Positions 1 through 18,846 of a DNA stretch of 64,000 nucleotides are shown here, piece by piece (within the stretch, counting starts at the first letter, position 1; each line of letters begins with the position of its first letter). The position numbers were made by a program, and so were the translations under genes. Origin of the DNA: Trema orientale (Eukaryota; Streptophyta; Magnoliopsida; Rosales; Cannabaceae). The notes beneath the pieces are model-generated. The model ran no database searches. It had not been told where the DNA came from and worked only from the letters and a program-made list of their open reading frames with translations. The DNA is taken from NCBI GenBank assembly GCA_002914845.1, contig JXTC01000188.1, positions 229,223 to 293,222 of the forward strand, in the 5' to 3' direction.

Positions 1-1907
<1,907 letters not shown>

Positions 1908-1908
1908 C

Positions 1909-1995
1909 CTCTCTCTCTCTCTCTCTCTCTCTTCAAGCACAAATTTTGGCCGCTTAGTTGTGGTTGTTGTGTTCTCTCTCTCTCTCTCTCTCTCT
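1909..1995. repeat. Two (CT)n microsatellites upstream of adenylate kinase ATG
   Basis: Pure CT runs at about 1909-1932 and 1973-1995 (GA on the coding strand), separated by unique sequence, sit immediately upstream of the adenylate kinase start. GA-rich leaders are frequent in plant 5' UTRs. The first run abuts the ATG. Confidence 0.85.
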
Positions 1996-3670
1996 GTATA
2001 TATGTGTGTATAGTAAAGCTAAGTGAGTCAGAGATTCAAACCCATGAAACCAACCGGGTGGTTGGTGTTCTATCTCCTCTTGTTTCTGGTGACAGAAGAC
2101 TATAAAGAGTAGTTGTACCTTTTGGACTTGGTGGGTTGGTGACTTGGTGGCGTACGAGTTACTAGTGATTGCCGGCTCTTGTTACTAAGATACAATTATA
2201 TTTCATGTTTTTATGTAGAGTATTTAGACTTTATGATATGTTTATCGCTTATAATAGAAGTAACAAAAAAAAAAAAACAAAAAACAAAAAAACAAAATTA
2301 TCAGTGGTTTGCCGCTTTGTTGTTTCTCATTGTTGGTTGATTTGGTTGATTCTTAATTGTTTACAATGCATCTTCTTCCAAGTGAAGAATCGACTAATCT
2401 CAAATACTGTTTACAATAAAAAGACAAATGTCTAATTAATAAAATTAATTTCAAGCTAAATTAAATCATAAACTCGCTAGACAGTGAATTTATTAGACGA
2501 ATGGTTACTGAATTTTTTTTGGGTTTTTGACATAATTAGTCTCTGAATTTTTCGATGATTTGCAATGTATCCTTTGAACTTTTTTTTTTGGCAATTAGGA
2601 CCCTGAATTTAAAATTTTTAGCAATATATCCCCTAAATTTTTATTTTTAGCAATTAGGACCCTGAATTTAGAGTTTTTAGCATAATTAGCCTTTGAATTT
2701 TTCGTTGATTTGTAATTTATTTTTTAATTGTTTAAAAATTTGCATATAACTCAGGGGATATATTGCAAATTAGCGAAAAATTCAGGGACTAATCATGCCA
2801 AAAACCCTAAATTCAGGGTTCTAATTGCCAAAAAAAAAGTTCAGGGGATACATTGCAAATCTACGAAAAATTCAGAGGCTAATCATGTTAAAAATTCTAA
2901 ATTCAGGGTTCTAATTGCCAAAAAAAAAAATTCAGGAGATACACTGCAAACTATCGAAAAATTCAGGACTAATCATGCCAAAATCCCTTTTTTTTTTCAC
3001 ATTTTTCTTTCGAAATTATACAAGGACATCGTACAAATGTCTTGTCACTAAGCATGTATACTTTGACTCTGATTTCGAATCACTGATTAACGGTACAAGC
3101 AGAAACAAAAAAGAAAAAGCGAAAAAACTCATATCTGTCAACTTGAGACACTGTGCTTAAGCTCGTTGTGTGAACCAAATCCACGTTTTCCATTTGATAA
3201 GGCTTTAAAATCATTAGTAAAATGAGATTCACCAGACTACAAGCTTTGAATCCACCAATTCCCATTAGTTTCCTGAGCTCGTACGGGTGAGACAAAGTTC
3301 CCAACTGTCACAAATTTGAACAGAATCTTCCATGCAAATAGCATCGCTGCATTGGGTTTCGTGTTCTCCCATTGGGGTATGACGACAGAATGACTTAACT
3401 GCATAGGCAGAGACATTGACGTCTCAATCTTGGCCTTCCAAATCATTGGATTGCTAAACGCTGCTTGTCGTCAGTCGTCAGGTTGTGAGAAATCTTCAAC
3501 AGATTCTATCCTCTGGATGAGGCCAACTCTTTGATGAAAATAAGAAACTCACAATAGTTTTGCGAGTTAAACTTCTTACCGGTTTTCTTTTGTTTAGACA
3601 AACAGCCATAATTAAACCAGCTGCATTGCTAATCCACTGGCCTATCCAATGGAATAGATGAAGAATGAGC
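1996..3670. other. Intergenic, adenylate kinase / DEAH helicase
   Basis: Apart from the foldback at 2500-2990 I see no gene. The stretch 3000-3670 is the 3' flank of the helicase. Short open frames there (for example 3080-3446 minus) show no family resemblance and no splice logic. Confidence 0.6.
2500..2990. mobile_element. Compound foldback element made of repeated short units
   Basis: The left arm (about 2505-2725) repeats a unit of the type CTGAATTT...GCAATTAGGACC / GCAATATATCCCC. The right arm (about 2748-2986) carries the reverse complement of the same unit (GGGGATA..TTGCAAAT, AATTCAGGGACTAATCATG, TTCAGGGTTCTAATTGCC) in two to three tandem rounds. The two arms could pair into a hairpin of more than 200 bp. 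It has no coding capacity and resembles MULE-related MITEs with internally amplified termini. Target duplications were not resolved. Confidence 0.7.
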
Positions 3671-8748
<5,078 letters not shown>

Positions 8749-9260
8749 GGATGAACCAGACGAAGTTCGAAGACGCAGCAGTCCCCGAGTGAATAGAGCC
8801 GGGATTTCTGGAATTAAAAACGACGAGTTAAATTGTCCCCCTATGAATACACGACATGTCGTTTGTAATACATCTTGTCACTTCGGTGTCGTTATATTAA
8901 ACGACATGTAGTCTGTGTTGAAAATTAACTAAGCGTTTACATATTCAAACAACGTCCTATTTTGTTAAATTTACTGTCGCTCAAGTAGAAAACGACATGT
9001 ACCTTGTCTCTGAGCCCTTGATGAGTCAATTTGAAACCAATAAACAAATGCAATGTTAACCCATAAAATTGATTTATTATCAAGACTCCAGAGCAGTAAA
9101 AGTTAAAGAAGGATTTTTCAAGTGTCGTTTGGTTTGGATTACAATATATATTGTCTATAAATTTGCTTCTTCATATTATGAAACTAGTGAGTTCTCTAAA
9201 ATAGGGAACTAGAACAAAAATCATCATATTCAGACAATCCTACAGGCTATATAAGATCGT
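8749..9260. other. Intergenic with AACGACATGT-type motifs
   Basis: This stretch lies upstream of the helicase start and downstream of the ankyrin gene stop. It contains repeated ACGACATGT / GTCGTT words at about 8858, 8889, 8904 and 8992 and no coding sequence. It probably includes the helicase promoter and 5' UTR; no clear TATA box was seen. Confidence 0.55.
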
Positions 9261-11241
9261 TTAAAGCAGTCTATTCTTGCCAAAAATAGCTTCCCTAGTC
9301 ACAAGCTTGATCCCTCTCACCCATAGCTCTGCCATTTCAACTCCCCCTTCACAAACAAAATGCACCTCCTTGTTCTTTGTAGTCACCACGTGGAACAATC
9401 CTGGCTCATCAGTGTCGAATCTCCGCCGTCGATTCCATCGAAACGTCTCGCTGGGCCCCACATCACCTCCCTTACAGATCACATTCCTCCTGTTTGACTT
9501 CCCCCACCTTAGGACCCCAACAGCTCCAACCATTCTCAGCACTTTGCTATGAGGAGACCCTTTACCACATTTCGTGTGCTTCTTCACTCGAGCCCCGCTA
9601 AGAACAAGTTCCCTAGCGAGCCCATCCTTTATCACTTGTACGACATCGTTTTTGTTCCTAGCAAGAGAGTGTGCCGTCTCACGCTTGTCATTCTCAACAT
9701 CACATTTTGCTCCGAAAGAAATCAAAAGCTCACATAGCTTTGCGTGGCCTCCTCTTGCAGCTAACATAAGTGGCGTATATCCATTATCATCATCAATGGC
9801 ATTAACATCGCAACCTTTACTTGCTAATACGCGAACGTAGTCAAAGTCTCCTCGTCGTGCGGCTTGGTGTAGAGAATAGAAACGACAAGGACTTTTATGT
9901 GTCGTTTCAAGTGAGTGTTTAAGCATTAGTTTCTCGAACTCGAGACTGTTTTGATTCGCTTCTGATAGCTTCAATGCGGTCTCGCCGTGTTTGTTACGTA
10001 GCTTCATGTCAGCTCCAGCATAAACAAGCAGCCTGAAAGCCTCTAATTCACCGGCTGCTGAAGCTATCATAGCGGCAGAGAATCCATTTTCGTCCTGTTC
10101 GTCGAGGTCAATATCTGCCTTCTCAATAAGTTTCTTCAATGATTCATTGTCGTTTGCTCTGGTCACAAACATCAATGGAGAAAATATAGCCTTGTTGGTT
10201 GATTGAACGACAACCCCATTTCGAATTACATCCAAAACTGCTTGCTGAAACCCGAGAGTCCACTTAGTTGACTCGGCAATTGAGCCTGTGGATAGACCAG
10301 TAGAATTAACGAGACCGAAATCAGCACCGGCTGCAGCTAGAATCTTAAGGCATTCTTCGCGTTTATACCGAGCACAGATCATTAGAGCAGTGTCTCCATG
10401 TCCTGTTACAGAGTTGACATTGCAGCCAGCTTTAATCAAGTGTTGAAGAATCTGAGGGGAACCTAGCCGAGCAGCCAAGTGAATAGGGCGTAAGTCGATT
10501 TTCGAAGTCGTCATAGTTGGAGCCTCTACATCTGCGCCGCAGTTCAACAGAACTTCGACTGCTTTTACGTTGTTACATAAGATGGCATGATGGATTAGAG
10601 TTCTCCCCAAGTGAGGAGTGTTAGGGGAAAGGTGTTGGAGGAGCATACTCAAAATAGCACCACTGGCTTCAAAATACTCCACGGCACACCAAGTGACGCT
10701 GTAGGCCTCAGCCAGTCCTGCCCCTACCCGAAAATCTTCTCCCGTGTCCATGTCCCAGGACCACGCTCCCAGGTTCACTTTTATATCTGTTCTGACCCCA
10801 GCCTGTAATTTCGTTTCAAAAGGTAAGTAAGATCACAATATGGCAAGTGGGATTTTGCGTCATAAGACTTCTTTTTCATTTTTTGTTGCTTCACATGACT
10901 TGATTAACTAAAAGAACCATATCAAACCGACAATGGAACAAGTATGTTATCAAATACACAATTTCGTAGAGTAACCAGACCATGAAAGCAACAAAGACAA
11001 GAAGCAACGCTATAAGAAATGCACTCTCAGGATTAGAAGAAATTATAATAGAACAGGACAAAGTTTGCTTAGCCTTCTCTTCTTAGTTTATAAGTACAGA
11101 AAAGTACTATTAATGTACCATATATTGCCATCATCTCTCAGTTTTTTTTGAATGAAAGAAATAACCTTACTAAGGCTTGCTGCTTGTTAATTGTCCATAA
11201 TGCATTCCGGGGGCTCTTTCTTTTTCTTTTTCTTTTTCTTT

Positions 11242-11278
<37 letters not shown>

Positions 11279-14200
11279 GGATAAGCATCAATCTATGTTC
11301 ACCTGCAACAGGAGTCTGACTACGTTTATCTGCCGGCTAACAATGGCGGCAACAAGGGCACAACAGTTGAGATTGGCGTGTAGAAATGGCTTGGAAGACT
11401 GAAGCAGCAGACGATCAGTCGCATTGGCATCCACTCCACACTGCTAACAATCAAGATCATCTCTGTCATCACAAAATTCATACTACGTTCAAGCATAGAG
11501 ACAAATGTTTTGCTCATACTACAGGTTAAGTTCGAAGTATGAACACTCATATTAATTAATCACCAACGTTTCAGTGCTTTAAGTATGTTCTTCTACTCAA
11601 GATATTGGTAAAATTCACAAGGAAACAAGCCTTAAAAATTTTGATCGAGACAAAAAACAAGTGACTTTTAAACCATACCAAAATCTTCTCTTTTAGCGGT
11701 GTTACCATTTACCAAATTAACGCAAACCTTTGGTTATTTAGGAACTGACTATTTAGGTACATAAGCAGAGGAACTTCGACTTCAAGGTTAGTTATGAGTT
11801 ATGGTGCATACTAATTACCTTGAGAAGCGCATATACGACGTCGACAAAGCCTCTGCAGCAGGCAGAAACAAGAGCATGAACAGCAGCCTGGGAGCGGATC
11901 ATCTCGGACGCCATGAGCATCTCGGCGTGCCTGGCCCGTCCCAAGTAGCTTGCCTCCAACAAAGCCTCCTCACATGCCTGCTGAGATGCGCCACAGGTAA
12001 TGAGGACCTCCAGAATCTGTAAGTGCCCTTCTCTCACGGCTGCTGTTGTTGGGTAGCCTCGAAACACTCTCTGATTCACATTGGCTCCAACGCCCTGATA
12101 AGTACAGTTACTAGGTACAATCAGAATAACTCAATCTCGATTCTTAATAAGATATATAGGAACTAAAAAACTAAAATCGTAGAAACAAAACGACTTTAAA
12201 AAGAAAAAATTTTAGCACATTTTCTCATATGATGATAAACAGAGATGATCATGTCTTCTATACGCAGATCACGTAATGAAAAAAGTAAATAAAATCACAA
12301 ATTATCTTGACAAGATAGTTTGAATAATATGACAGTATAGGTCCACTATCTCGGTCTTAGGTCTGAGTAACACCGGATAGGCGTGAAAATTTATTATACC
12401 GGATTCCAGTAATATCGAGTAGGCGTGAAAACCTATTATCCTTTGAGGTAGGGTGGAGATTGTGTGGTAGTAAGTATAATTCTTTAATTTGTAATAAGTA
12501 GAGGTCATTAATTAAGTCTTATTTTTTCGAAAAAAATATATATATAACAGTATATGTGGCAAATATAAGTGGCACTTAATGACTGGACTAAAAAAAGCAT
12601 TCAAAAAATACTAACTAATTCTATATTGCCACATTTATCAAATCATCTTTTCTAAATAATTAGTCAAAATATGCAACATTACTCAGATGTGAATGCTTTT
12701 TGCTAGAACAATCTATTTACCATTTTCAGCTATCATGATGAAGAGTACTCCATACAAATGCTTTAGATGTGGCATATTAAGAGACGTGCAGTACTATTTC
12801 ATTACGTGCATATTTGATATAGGTAGATATAAAAGCTGTTTGTTGAGCAGGTTTGCAATAAATACAGTCTACATAACCAAAATAGTTTTTTTTTTTCTTT
12901 TTTTCTTTTTTTGGTTAAATTAATCGTACGCAGTCTCTAAAATTTGTAGTTATTGTTGCGTAATATCTTAACAAATTTTTGTATTTTTACTGGCGATTGT
13001 TATAGAAAGAGATCCTCAGACGTCTCGTAATCTTTAAGCGTCAGATTCTGTGTGCTGGATCGTATATGTTTTTTTCAGAGGATAAGATTGGGAAAACCGA
13101 AATTATATTTTACGCATAAAATATTCTCGCAACTTATTTCTAGCGTCAGTTACTTGCAGAGTACATACACAACGATAAGAAAGCTTACTGCCAACTGGGG
13201 CTAGCTCAGTTGGTCCAAAGTTTGAGGGTTGTGTGTGTGTTTGGGGGATCAGGGGTTCAAACTTTAGTAGTGTGTGTGTCATTTTCCTTTAATTTGTAGT
13301 AAGTGGTGGTCATTAATTAAGCTCCACTTTTAAAAAAAAAAAAAACGATAAGAAAGCTTATAATAATAAGAAATCTTTCAATAAATGCTCATCATTTGTA
13401 GCAAAAAAAAATAACCCCGCTTCCTTTCAAAGCCAATTTACTTTATTGGAAAAATATCAAAACTAAAGCCAAGAATGGGAAAATGCAAGTTATTAACAGC
13501 ACAAATATACCAAAATGGAAAAATGATAACGCGAAATGATAATAATTGTATATAGATTGCTAATCTAATAGGTATTTTTTTAACTGTTAGATTATTAATC
13601 TAACGGTTATCATAATTTGAGTAATTAAAAAATAAAAAAATAAAAATAAGGGGATGGCTACGGTAGGGGCTACGTAGGGTCATGCCTTAATTATCGTTAG
13701 ATGAGAATCTGTAGGGAATAACAGGAATCTGTGGAGAATCTATTTATATAGAGATTCACATCCAACAGTAAATAGACAGGACCCTACGTAGGGGCGCTCC
13801 TACTGTAGACGCGCCCTAAAAATAAATACTTATTATTAAACTTTCTCTTTTCATTTTTATCACGAAAGCAAAACCCGTGATGAATTTTTATCGAGCGGTA
13901 AAAAAAAAAAAAAAAAGAAAAAAGCTACTGATGCCTACATATGTATATTTCAAGCTGAAAGTAAATGATAACTTGGTGGCAAAAACAAAACAAAACAAGA
14001 AATACTATAAAATATCATTACCAGTAACTTCCTGACAAGTGGCAAGTTCCCGGAATGAGCAGCGAGGAACAAGGCGGTGACGCCGGTCTTGAACTCCTCG
14101 CACTCCACTCGAACCTCGTGAGCCAACTCGCCGAGTAAAACGATCTCGCTCTTCTTACACTGGAAGCTCACCGTTCCAACGAAGTTTACGTCCACGAAAG

Positions 14201-14384
14201 GATCGGCGATCAACTCGTACAACCCCGATGATTTCACAATATCCTCACGAGTAGTTGAAGCAGTAGTAATACCGCTACTACTGTGCACTACGTCGACGAG
14301 GCGTTGCGAAACCTCGGCTTCGTAGTCTACGGGAAACACCTGGTTCCCCGTCATATGTACGGCGCTGGAGGACACAGACCACAT
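9261..14384 (-). CDS. Ankyrin-repeat protein (4 exons, about 772 aa)
   Basis: Plant ankyrin-repeat protein of unknown molecular role; ankyrin repeats normally bind other proteins. Exons: 14022-14384 (start exon), 11819-12094, 11303-11440, 9261-10802, all phase 0 at the junctions. The N-terminal block GNQVFPVDYEAEVSQRL and the phrase ADPFVDVNFVGTVS are family hallmarks. Many ankyrin units follow (examples TALFLAAHSGNLPLVRKLL, RPIHLAARLGSPQILQHLI, TPLMLAARGGHAKLCELL). The C-terminal tail carries basic KSNRRNVICKGG and ends FGKNRLL. An in-frame ATG at 14354 is an equally plausible start, because relatives begin about ten residues before QVFPV. No transmembrane segment or kinase domain is visible. 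The small third exon was recognised from CGVDANATDRLLLQSSKP. Intron 1 (12095-14021) is a landing site for SINEs and a MITE. Confidence 0.9.
11244..11276. repeat. Poly(T) tract just downstream of ankyrin exon 3
   Basis: About 33 consecutive T follow several TTTTTC units. On the gene's strand this is poly(A), lying in intron 3 only about 30 bp past the splice donor. It may be the relic tail of a retroposed sequence or simple slippage. Confidence 0.7.
12327..12554 (+). mobile_element. SINE-like element sharing 3' tail with the SINE at 13.2 kb
   Basis: The body 12340-12541 ends in CTTTAATTTGTAATAAGTAG, then GTCATTAATTAAG and a T/A-rich tail, nearly the same as the 3' end of the tRNA-derived SINE at 13188-13343. 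The 5' part is different and I see no good tRNA-like box A. A 13-bp duplication with one mismatch, ATATGACAGTATA (12327-12339) and ATATAACAGTATA (12542-12554), brackets it. It lies in intron 1 of the ankyrin gene, opposite to the gene. Confidence 0.6.
13171..13360 (+). mobile_element. tRNA-derived SINE with perfect 17-bp target duplication
   Basis: GGGGCTAGCTCAGTTGGT (13198-13215) matches a tRNA box A and GGGTTCAAACTT (about 13252-13263) a box B. A short tRNA-unrelated body and an A-rich tail (13332-13343) follow. AACGATAAGAAAGCTTA occurs at 13171-13187 and again at 13344-13360, a 17-bp target-site duplication of the kind LINE machinery makes. The internal boxes are a Pol III type 2 promoter. 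The perfect duplication implies recent insertion. Confidence 0.85.
13642..13825. mobile_element. hAT-like MITE, about 168 bp
   Basis: The element 13650-13817 has long imperfect inverted ends (GGGGATGGCTACGGTAGGGG on the left, the complement of CTCCTACTGTAGACGCGCCCT on the right). Near the ends it holds the palindromic word CCCTACGTAGGG-like sequence. An exact 8-bp direct repeat AAAAATAA flanks it at 13642-13649 and 13818-13825, fitting hAT-type insertion. It is non-coding and lies in ankyrin intron 1. Confidence 0.75.
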
Positions 14385-15340
14385 GATAGAAGAGAGTACA
14401 AGAAGAGGACTATAGGGAGATGTGTTTTTTACCCGGTCGACGTTCAGAATATTTAAGCTGCGGGGTCCACTAAACAATATATTTGAGAAAAACGATAAGA
14501 AGAAATAAAAAATGTTTGTGTTGTGAATTTCGTCTATAGGTGGTTGCAACAAGCCAACAACAAACTCTTTACAACATTAATTTCATAATCGTTAGTATAT
14601 ACGTACGTCTTGTGAAAAAAATAAATAAATAAATCTTTGTTGTTTGATTAGGGTTAATTGGAAAAAAAACACACACACAATGAACTATGGCTTTTAAACG
14701 GTTATAATCATATTTGCTTTAATGTGTGCAAAATTAAATCTGTCGATTCTCAACTTACAAATTAACTAAAAAATTTTTTGGAATCTTTAGTATATATTAT
14801 TTCTACGGGCAAATGCCTAAAATCTATTAAAAATAACTTAAACAATCATAAAATAGACATGCATAAGTTTATAATTAAAATGCATAAATGCTACATCATA
14901 ATATCTTTTTTTTTTCAAATTAACTCTTTAATTCCTTTTTTACACTCTACAGTCTTATAGTTTGGCATGTGGATTTCACTATCCAGTTTAATATAATCGA
15001 ATACGTGTTAACTAATAAAACTAGGAAAACACAAAAAAAAGTGAGAAAAAGAGTGCAACTAACATTCCTCATCATCTGTACTTTCTCTGTGCGTGTGTGT
15101 ATATATGGAAGCAAATAGTTGTTTTTTTTATTTATTTATTTTCTCTATCTACTCCATTAACCTTTTTATGTGAATAAAATTTATTAAATAAACAGAGTGA
15201 AAGACATGAAAATTATAAAATTTGCTTAAACGCTAAATGATGAGGTGTTGTTATTTAATATTTTCCTCAAATTATTAGGCTGATTTCAGAAAAAAATTTC
15301 AGTAATTAGTATATTCTTTATCTATTCATTAATATCTTTT
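14385..15340. other. Upstream region of the ankyrin gene, no gene seen
   Basis: AT-rich sequence with short homopolymers. It should hold the 5' UTR and promoter of the ankyrin gene; no convincing TATA box or open frame could be assigned. Confidence 0.5.
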
Positions 15341-16500
15341 GATTTGATAATCATATAATGATAATTCCTAGAATGAATTATCAGATTTACAATAACGAAT
15401 GAATGACGGATTGGTGCTTCATTTTTTGCATATTCCATTCAAGCAATATCTTGTATAATGCTTGATTTTGGTCGAATTAACTTAAATCTTCAAATTATAA
15501 TAGAGAAATATTAATAGAAAGTAGTTTAACCTTTTTCCTAATGGAAGAAAAAGATAAAAGTACTAGCTGTATCTAAATGCGATGTAGGCTTATAATTGCT
15601 AAGAATCTGATTCTTTTTTTCCCCGGAGAAGTAAGAATCTGATATTTAATTGCATTAAATTAATAGAGTATTTGTTTCAAGAGTTATCATATATCCTTAT
15701 TTATCACTTTTTGCCTACCATCATGACCGCAATGTAATCCGTTTTTGCGTTATTCAAATTTGTTCTGCAATTAGCTAATTAGCAAAAGCAATGACGGAGC
15801 CGAAGGCCCGAAAGAGGCATCAAAGCTACAATACTGGATATAACTACATTATATTTAATTCAATATTTATTATTGGAAAGGGACACAAGACTAATTATCC
15901 ACGACATGATCATATCCCACAGAATGCTTTACAATGCTCGTTTTTTTTTTTTTTTTCGTACAATGCTTTACAATGCATAGCCGGATTTGGCCTGCATTTC
16001 GATTGGAATTATAGAACAATATAAAAGAACTACGTAGAAAAGGACGATATTTTCTTGATAAGCTGCCTTAGTAGTAGTTCAAAACAAAATTGGTCCATAA
16101 TATTAGTTGTTGCCTTTTTCTTTAAACAAATAAAAGAATAAATAAGTAGGAATATTTGGAGGCCTGCTGCTATCCATTAACTTCTGTTACAAGGAAGAAA
16201 ACGGCAAAAAAAAAAAAAACGTAAATTAAACTAATGGAAAACATATTACTTACTGACATCATGAAATGACACCCATTTATGAAAATATTTACAATAACGT
16301 CCCATTGTGGAAAGATTAATAATAATAATAATAATAGTTATGATGCAAAACAAAGATAGATTCAAATCGGATTTGATATTGTTATCATTTTATTAGATAA
16401 TCAGATTTTATTATTACTATTAAATAGCGTTAGTCATGGGTTTTTTTTTTATTATTTTATCTTATTTTGAATAATTAGAGTTGTAGTTTGATTTATATTA
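15341..16500. repeat. Direct duplication, copy A
   Basis: Non-coding AT-rich block that reappears, diverged but collinear, at 23617-26110. Diagnostic shared words include TACCATCATGACCGCA, GGCCTGCATTTCGATTGGAA, AAGGACGATATTTTCTTGAT, and TTATTTTGAATAA.TAGAGTT near the right end. Copy A is uninterrupted; copy B has taken two insertions. No gene is recognised inside. Confidence 0.85.
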
Positions 16501-16864
16501 GGGATAACTACAAAAAAATACCCTCATGTTTGGATGTTATGCAATTTAAACCCTTAAGTTTGGATTCTGCAAAATAATACCCTGAGATTACGAATTTCTA
16601 AAAATTAATACCCTGTGTTAATTTTTAACTGATAAAATATAATAATATCCTCAAAATTAAGATAAATAATATGAATTAATCTAGTTTTAATGGAGGATAT
16701 TATTATTTTTTTGTTCTTAAAATTAGTCAAAAAATCTGTCCAGTGTATTAATTTTCAGAAATTCTTAATTTCAGGATATTATTTTACAGAGTCCAAACTT
16801 CAGGGTTTAATTTGCAGAACACCCAAACTTCAGGGTATTTTTTTGTAATTATCCTTTTATATTA
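16492..16864. mobile_element. MULE-like MITE with 9-bp target duplication
   Basis: The element 16501-16855 begins GGGATAACTACAAAAAAATA and ends TATTTTTTTGTAATTATCCT, inverted repeats that extend inwards for over 100 bp (CCCTCATGTTTGG... against ...CCCAAACTTCAGGG). TTTATATTA flanks it at 16492-16500 and 16856-16864. A 9-bp duplication is the Mutator-superfamily hallmark. No transposase. It resembles in style the foldback at 2500-2990. Confidence 0.8.
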
Positions 16865-16868
16865 TTAT

Positions 16869-17429
16869 TGTTGACATGAAAATACCGATATGGAATAGTA
16901 CTATAATTGTGAATAGTATCATATATATGAGTAGTATCATATACGTGAATAGTATCTATATGTGAATAGTATTGCATACGTGAATAATGATGTATACATG
17001 AACAGTTTTTAATGATGTTACTTGTACGGTGAAATAAACACAGACAAAATAAGACATGGAGATTTCACTCATAATCTAAAACCTGATTATACATAAAAAT
17101 ACTCTCGCTCAAAACTCTCTTGGACCCACAAATCTTTCTCTCACTTTTAGGTACATTCTCTCACTATTAGAACAAGAGAATGAAGAGAAAGATATAGAAG
17201 AGAAAACTCCTTAAGAGCTTGGAGTTTTTGGTATGCCTTTGAAAGATAGGAGAATAGTTATTTATAGCTAAGACATAACCAAAAGAATGGTCATTAAAGC
17301 CATTTACGTGGCTGCCAAGATATCACACTTTGGGCCATCAATTTTGGCCACAAACTTGGGCCATTTTCATATTAATATATGGTTAATTTCTTGCCATAAT
17401 GTTAGCAAGCTTTCAGCCACAATATTACA
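16869..17429 (-). mobile_element. LTR of degenerate Ty1-copia element
   Basis: Begins TGTTGACATG and ends ATATTACA (TG...CA ends) and lies directly downstream, on the minus strand, of the copia reverse transcriptase/RNase H remnant at 17497-18846. It contains a run of degenerate 18-19 bp repeats of the form GTGAATAGTATCATATAC (16908-17002). The partner LTR was not found at the other end, so the element is truncated. Confidence 0.65.
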
Positions 17430-17496
17430 AATCTCTACCTTAGCTAAAAGGCTTACATAGTTCTTCCTATGCTGCTCTATCTCTTGAAGCTTTAAC

Positions 17497-18846
17497 TACT
17501 GAAAACACCAATCAAGTCTAGGCAATGCCTAAACTTGAATGTTGGAACTGGTTTGGTAATCATATCTGCTGAATTATCCACTGTAGAGATCTTCTCGACC
17601 TTAACAGCACCTTGTGCTACCACCTAAAATGAAGTGTATCCTGATGTCAATGTATTCGGTGCGTTCATGATATATCTGATTCTTGGTCAGATATATAGCA
17701 CTTTGGCTATCACAATAGACTATTGTATCTGTGGCTTGTAACCCTAATTCATTGACCAAATCCCAAAGCCAAATAGCTTTTTCCACTACTTCTGTAACTG
17801 TGATATACTTTGCCTCGATGGTTGACAAAGCAATGATTAAATGCAATGTTGCTTTCTAGCATATAGTATATCCATAGAGAGTAAAAATAAAATCCATCAA
17901 GGATCTCCCTTTGTCTAAATTTCTAGTATAATCCGAACCGAATCTATATATCTAACAACACTTCTAGTGGTGTCATTGTGTTTCTTGAAGACTAAGTCGA
18001 CATCAGTTATACCCTTCAAGTATCGTAAAATATATTTCCCTGCCTGCCAATAGATTTTTCTAGGATTTTCCATGTATCTACTTACCACACTCACAGGTGT
18101 GAAATATCTGGCCTAGTGCAAATCATGGTATACATGATATTATCAACAGCACTAGTATAGGGAATATGAGATATATGCTCCACCTCCTCCTTAATTGTGG
18201 TCACAATGTCGACGAGAGATGAGTTGCAAATAGAGTATTGACAAGTTTTGAGCTTTGCATTCCATATCGCTCCAAGACCTTCTCGATATACTTCTTTTGT
18301 GATAAAAAGAGCTTCCCTGCTTTTATATCCCTGAATCTCTGTATCAATATATACAAAAGCAAATAAATGAATGACCCATCCATAAGCTTCTTATAATATA
18401 CACAACTATCATATTCACTCCTGTAGTAGTTATTTTTAATCATGAATATATCACACTCCTTATACTACTGTCTAGGAAACTGTTTCAACCTGTACAAAGA
18501 TTTCTTCAACAAGCAAATATGATCTTGTTTTCTTTGGACTTCAAATTCTTTAGGCTACTTCATGTCGATTTGCTCCTCCAGCTTACCATACAAGAATGCT
18601 ATCTTGACATCTAACTGCTCAAGTTCCAGATCAAACTGAGCTACGATGGTAAGCAAGTCTCGGATGGAGCTATGTTTTATCACAGGAGAGAAGACTTCAT
18701 TAAAATTAATACCTTCTCTGTGTGTAAAACCTTTAGTCACCAGTCCATCTTTGAATTTTACATCTTCAACTCTGGAGATTCCTTTCTTTTTCTCAAAAAT
18801 CCATTTGCTTCCAACAATTTTCTGATTCTTTGATCTCTCAGCAATT
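17497..18846 (-). pseudogene. Degenerate Ty1-copia pol (reverse transcriptase and RNase H)
   Basis: On the minus strand the order is: KGFTHREGINFNEVFSPV and LDVKIAFLYGKLEE (18555-18740, RT core), then SEYDSCVYYKKL (18200-18443), then the RNase H region ALSTIEAKYITVTE ... IVYCDSQSAIYL (17601-17846). It ends near 17497 with VEKISTVDNSADMITKPVP. Stops and frameshifts separate the blocks, and the usual YVDDM box is damaged. Gag, protease and integrase are missing, because another LTR-like sequence abuts at 18847. Not functional. Confidence 0.85.

Noticed and set aside
9277..9840. Plus-strand open frames opposite the ankyrin gene
   Set aside because: Shadows of the minus-strand ankyrin exon, which has clear family resemblance and spliced continuity.
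13188..13343. A tRNA gene
   Set aside because: Box A and B are present but the acceptor and anticodon arms do not fold, and a poly(A) tail and 17-bp duplication show a SINE.
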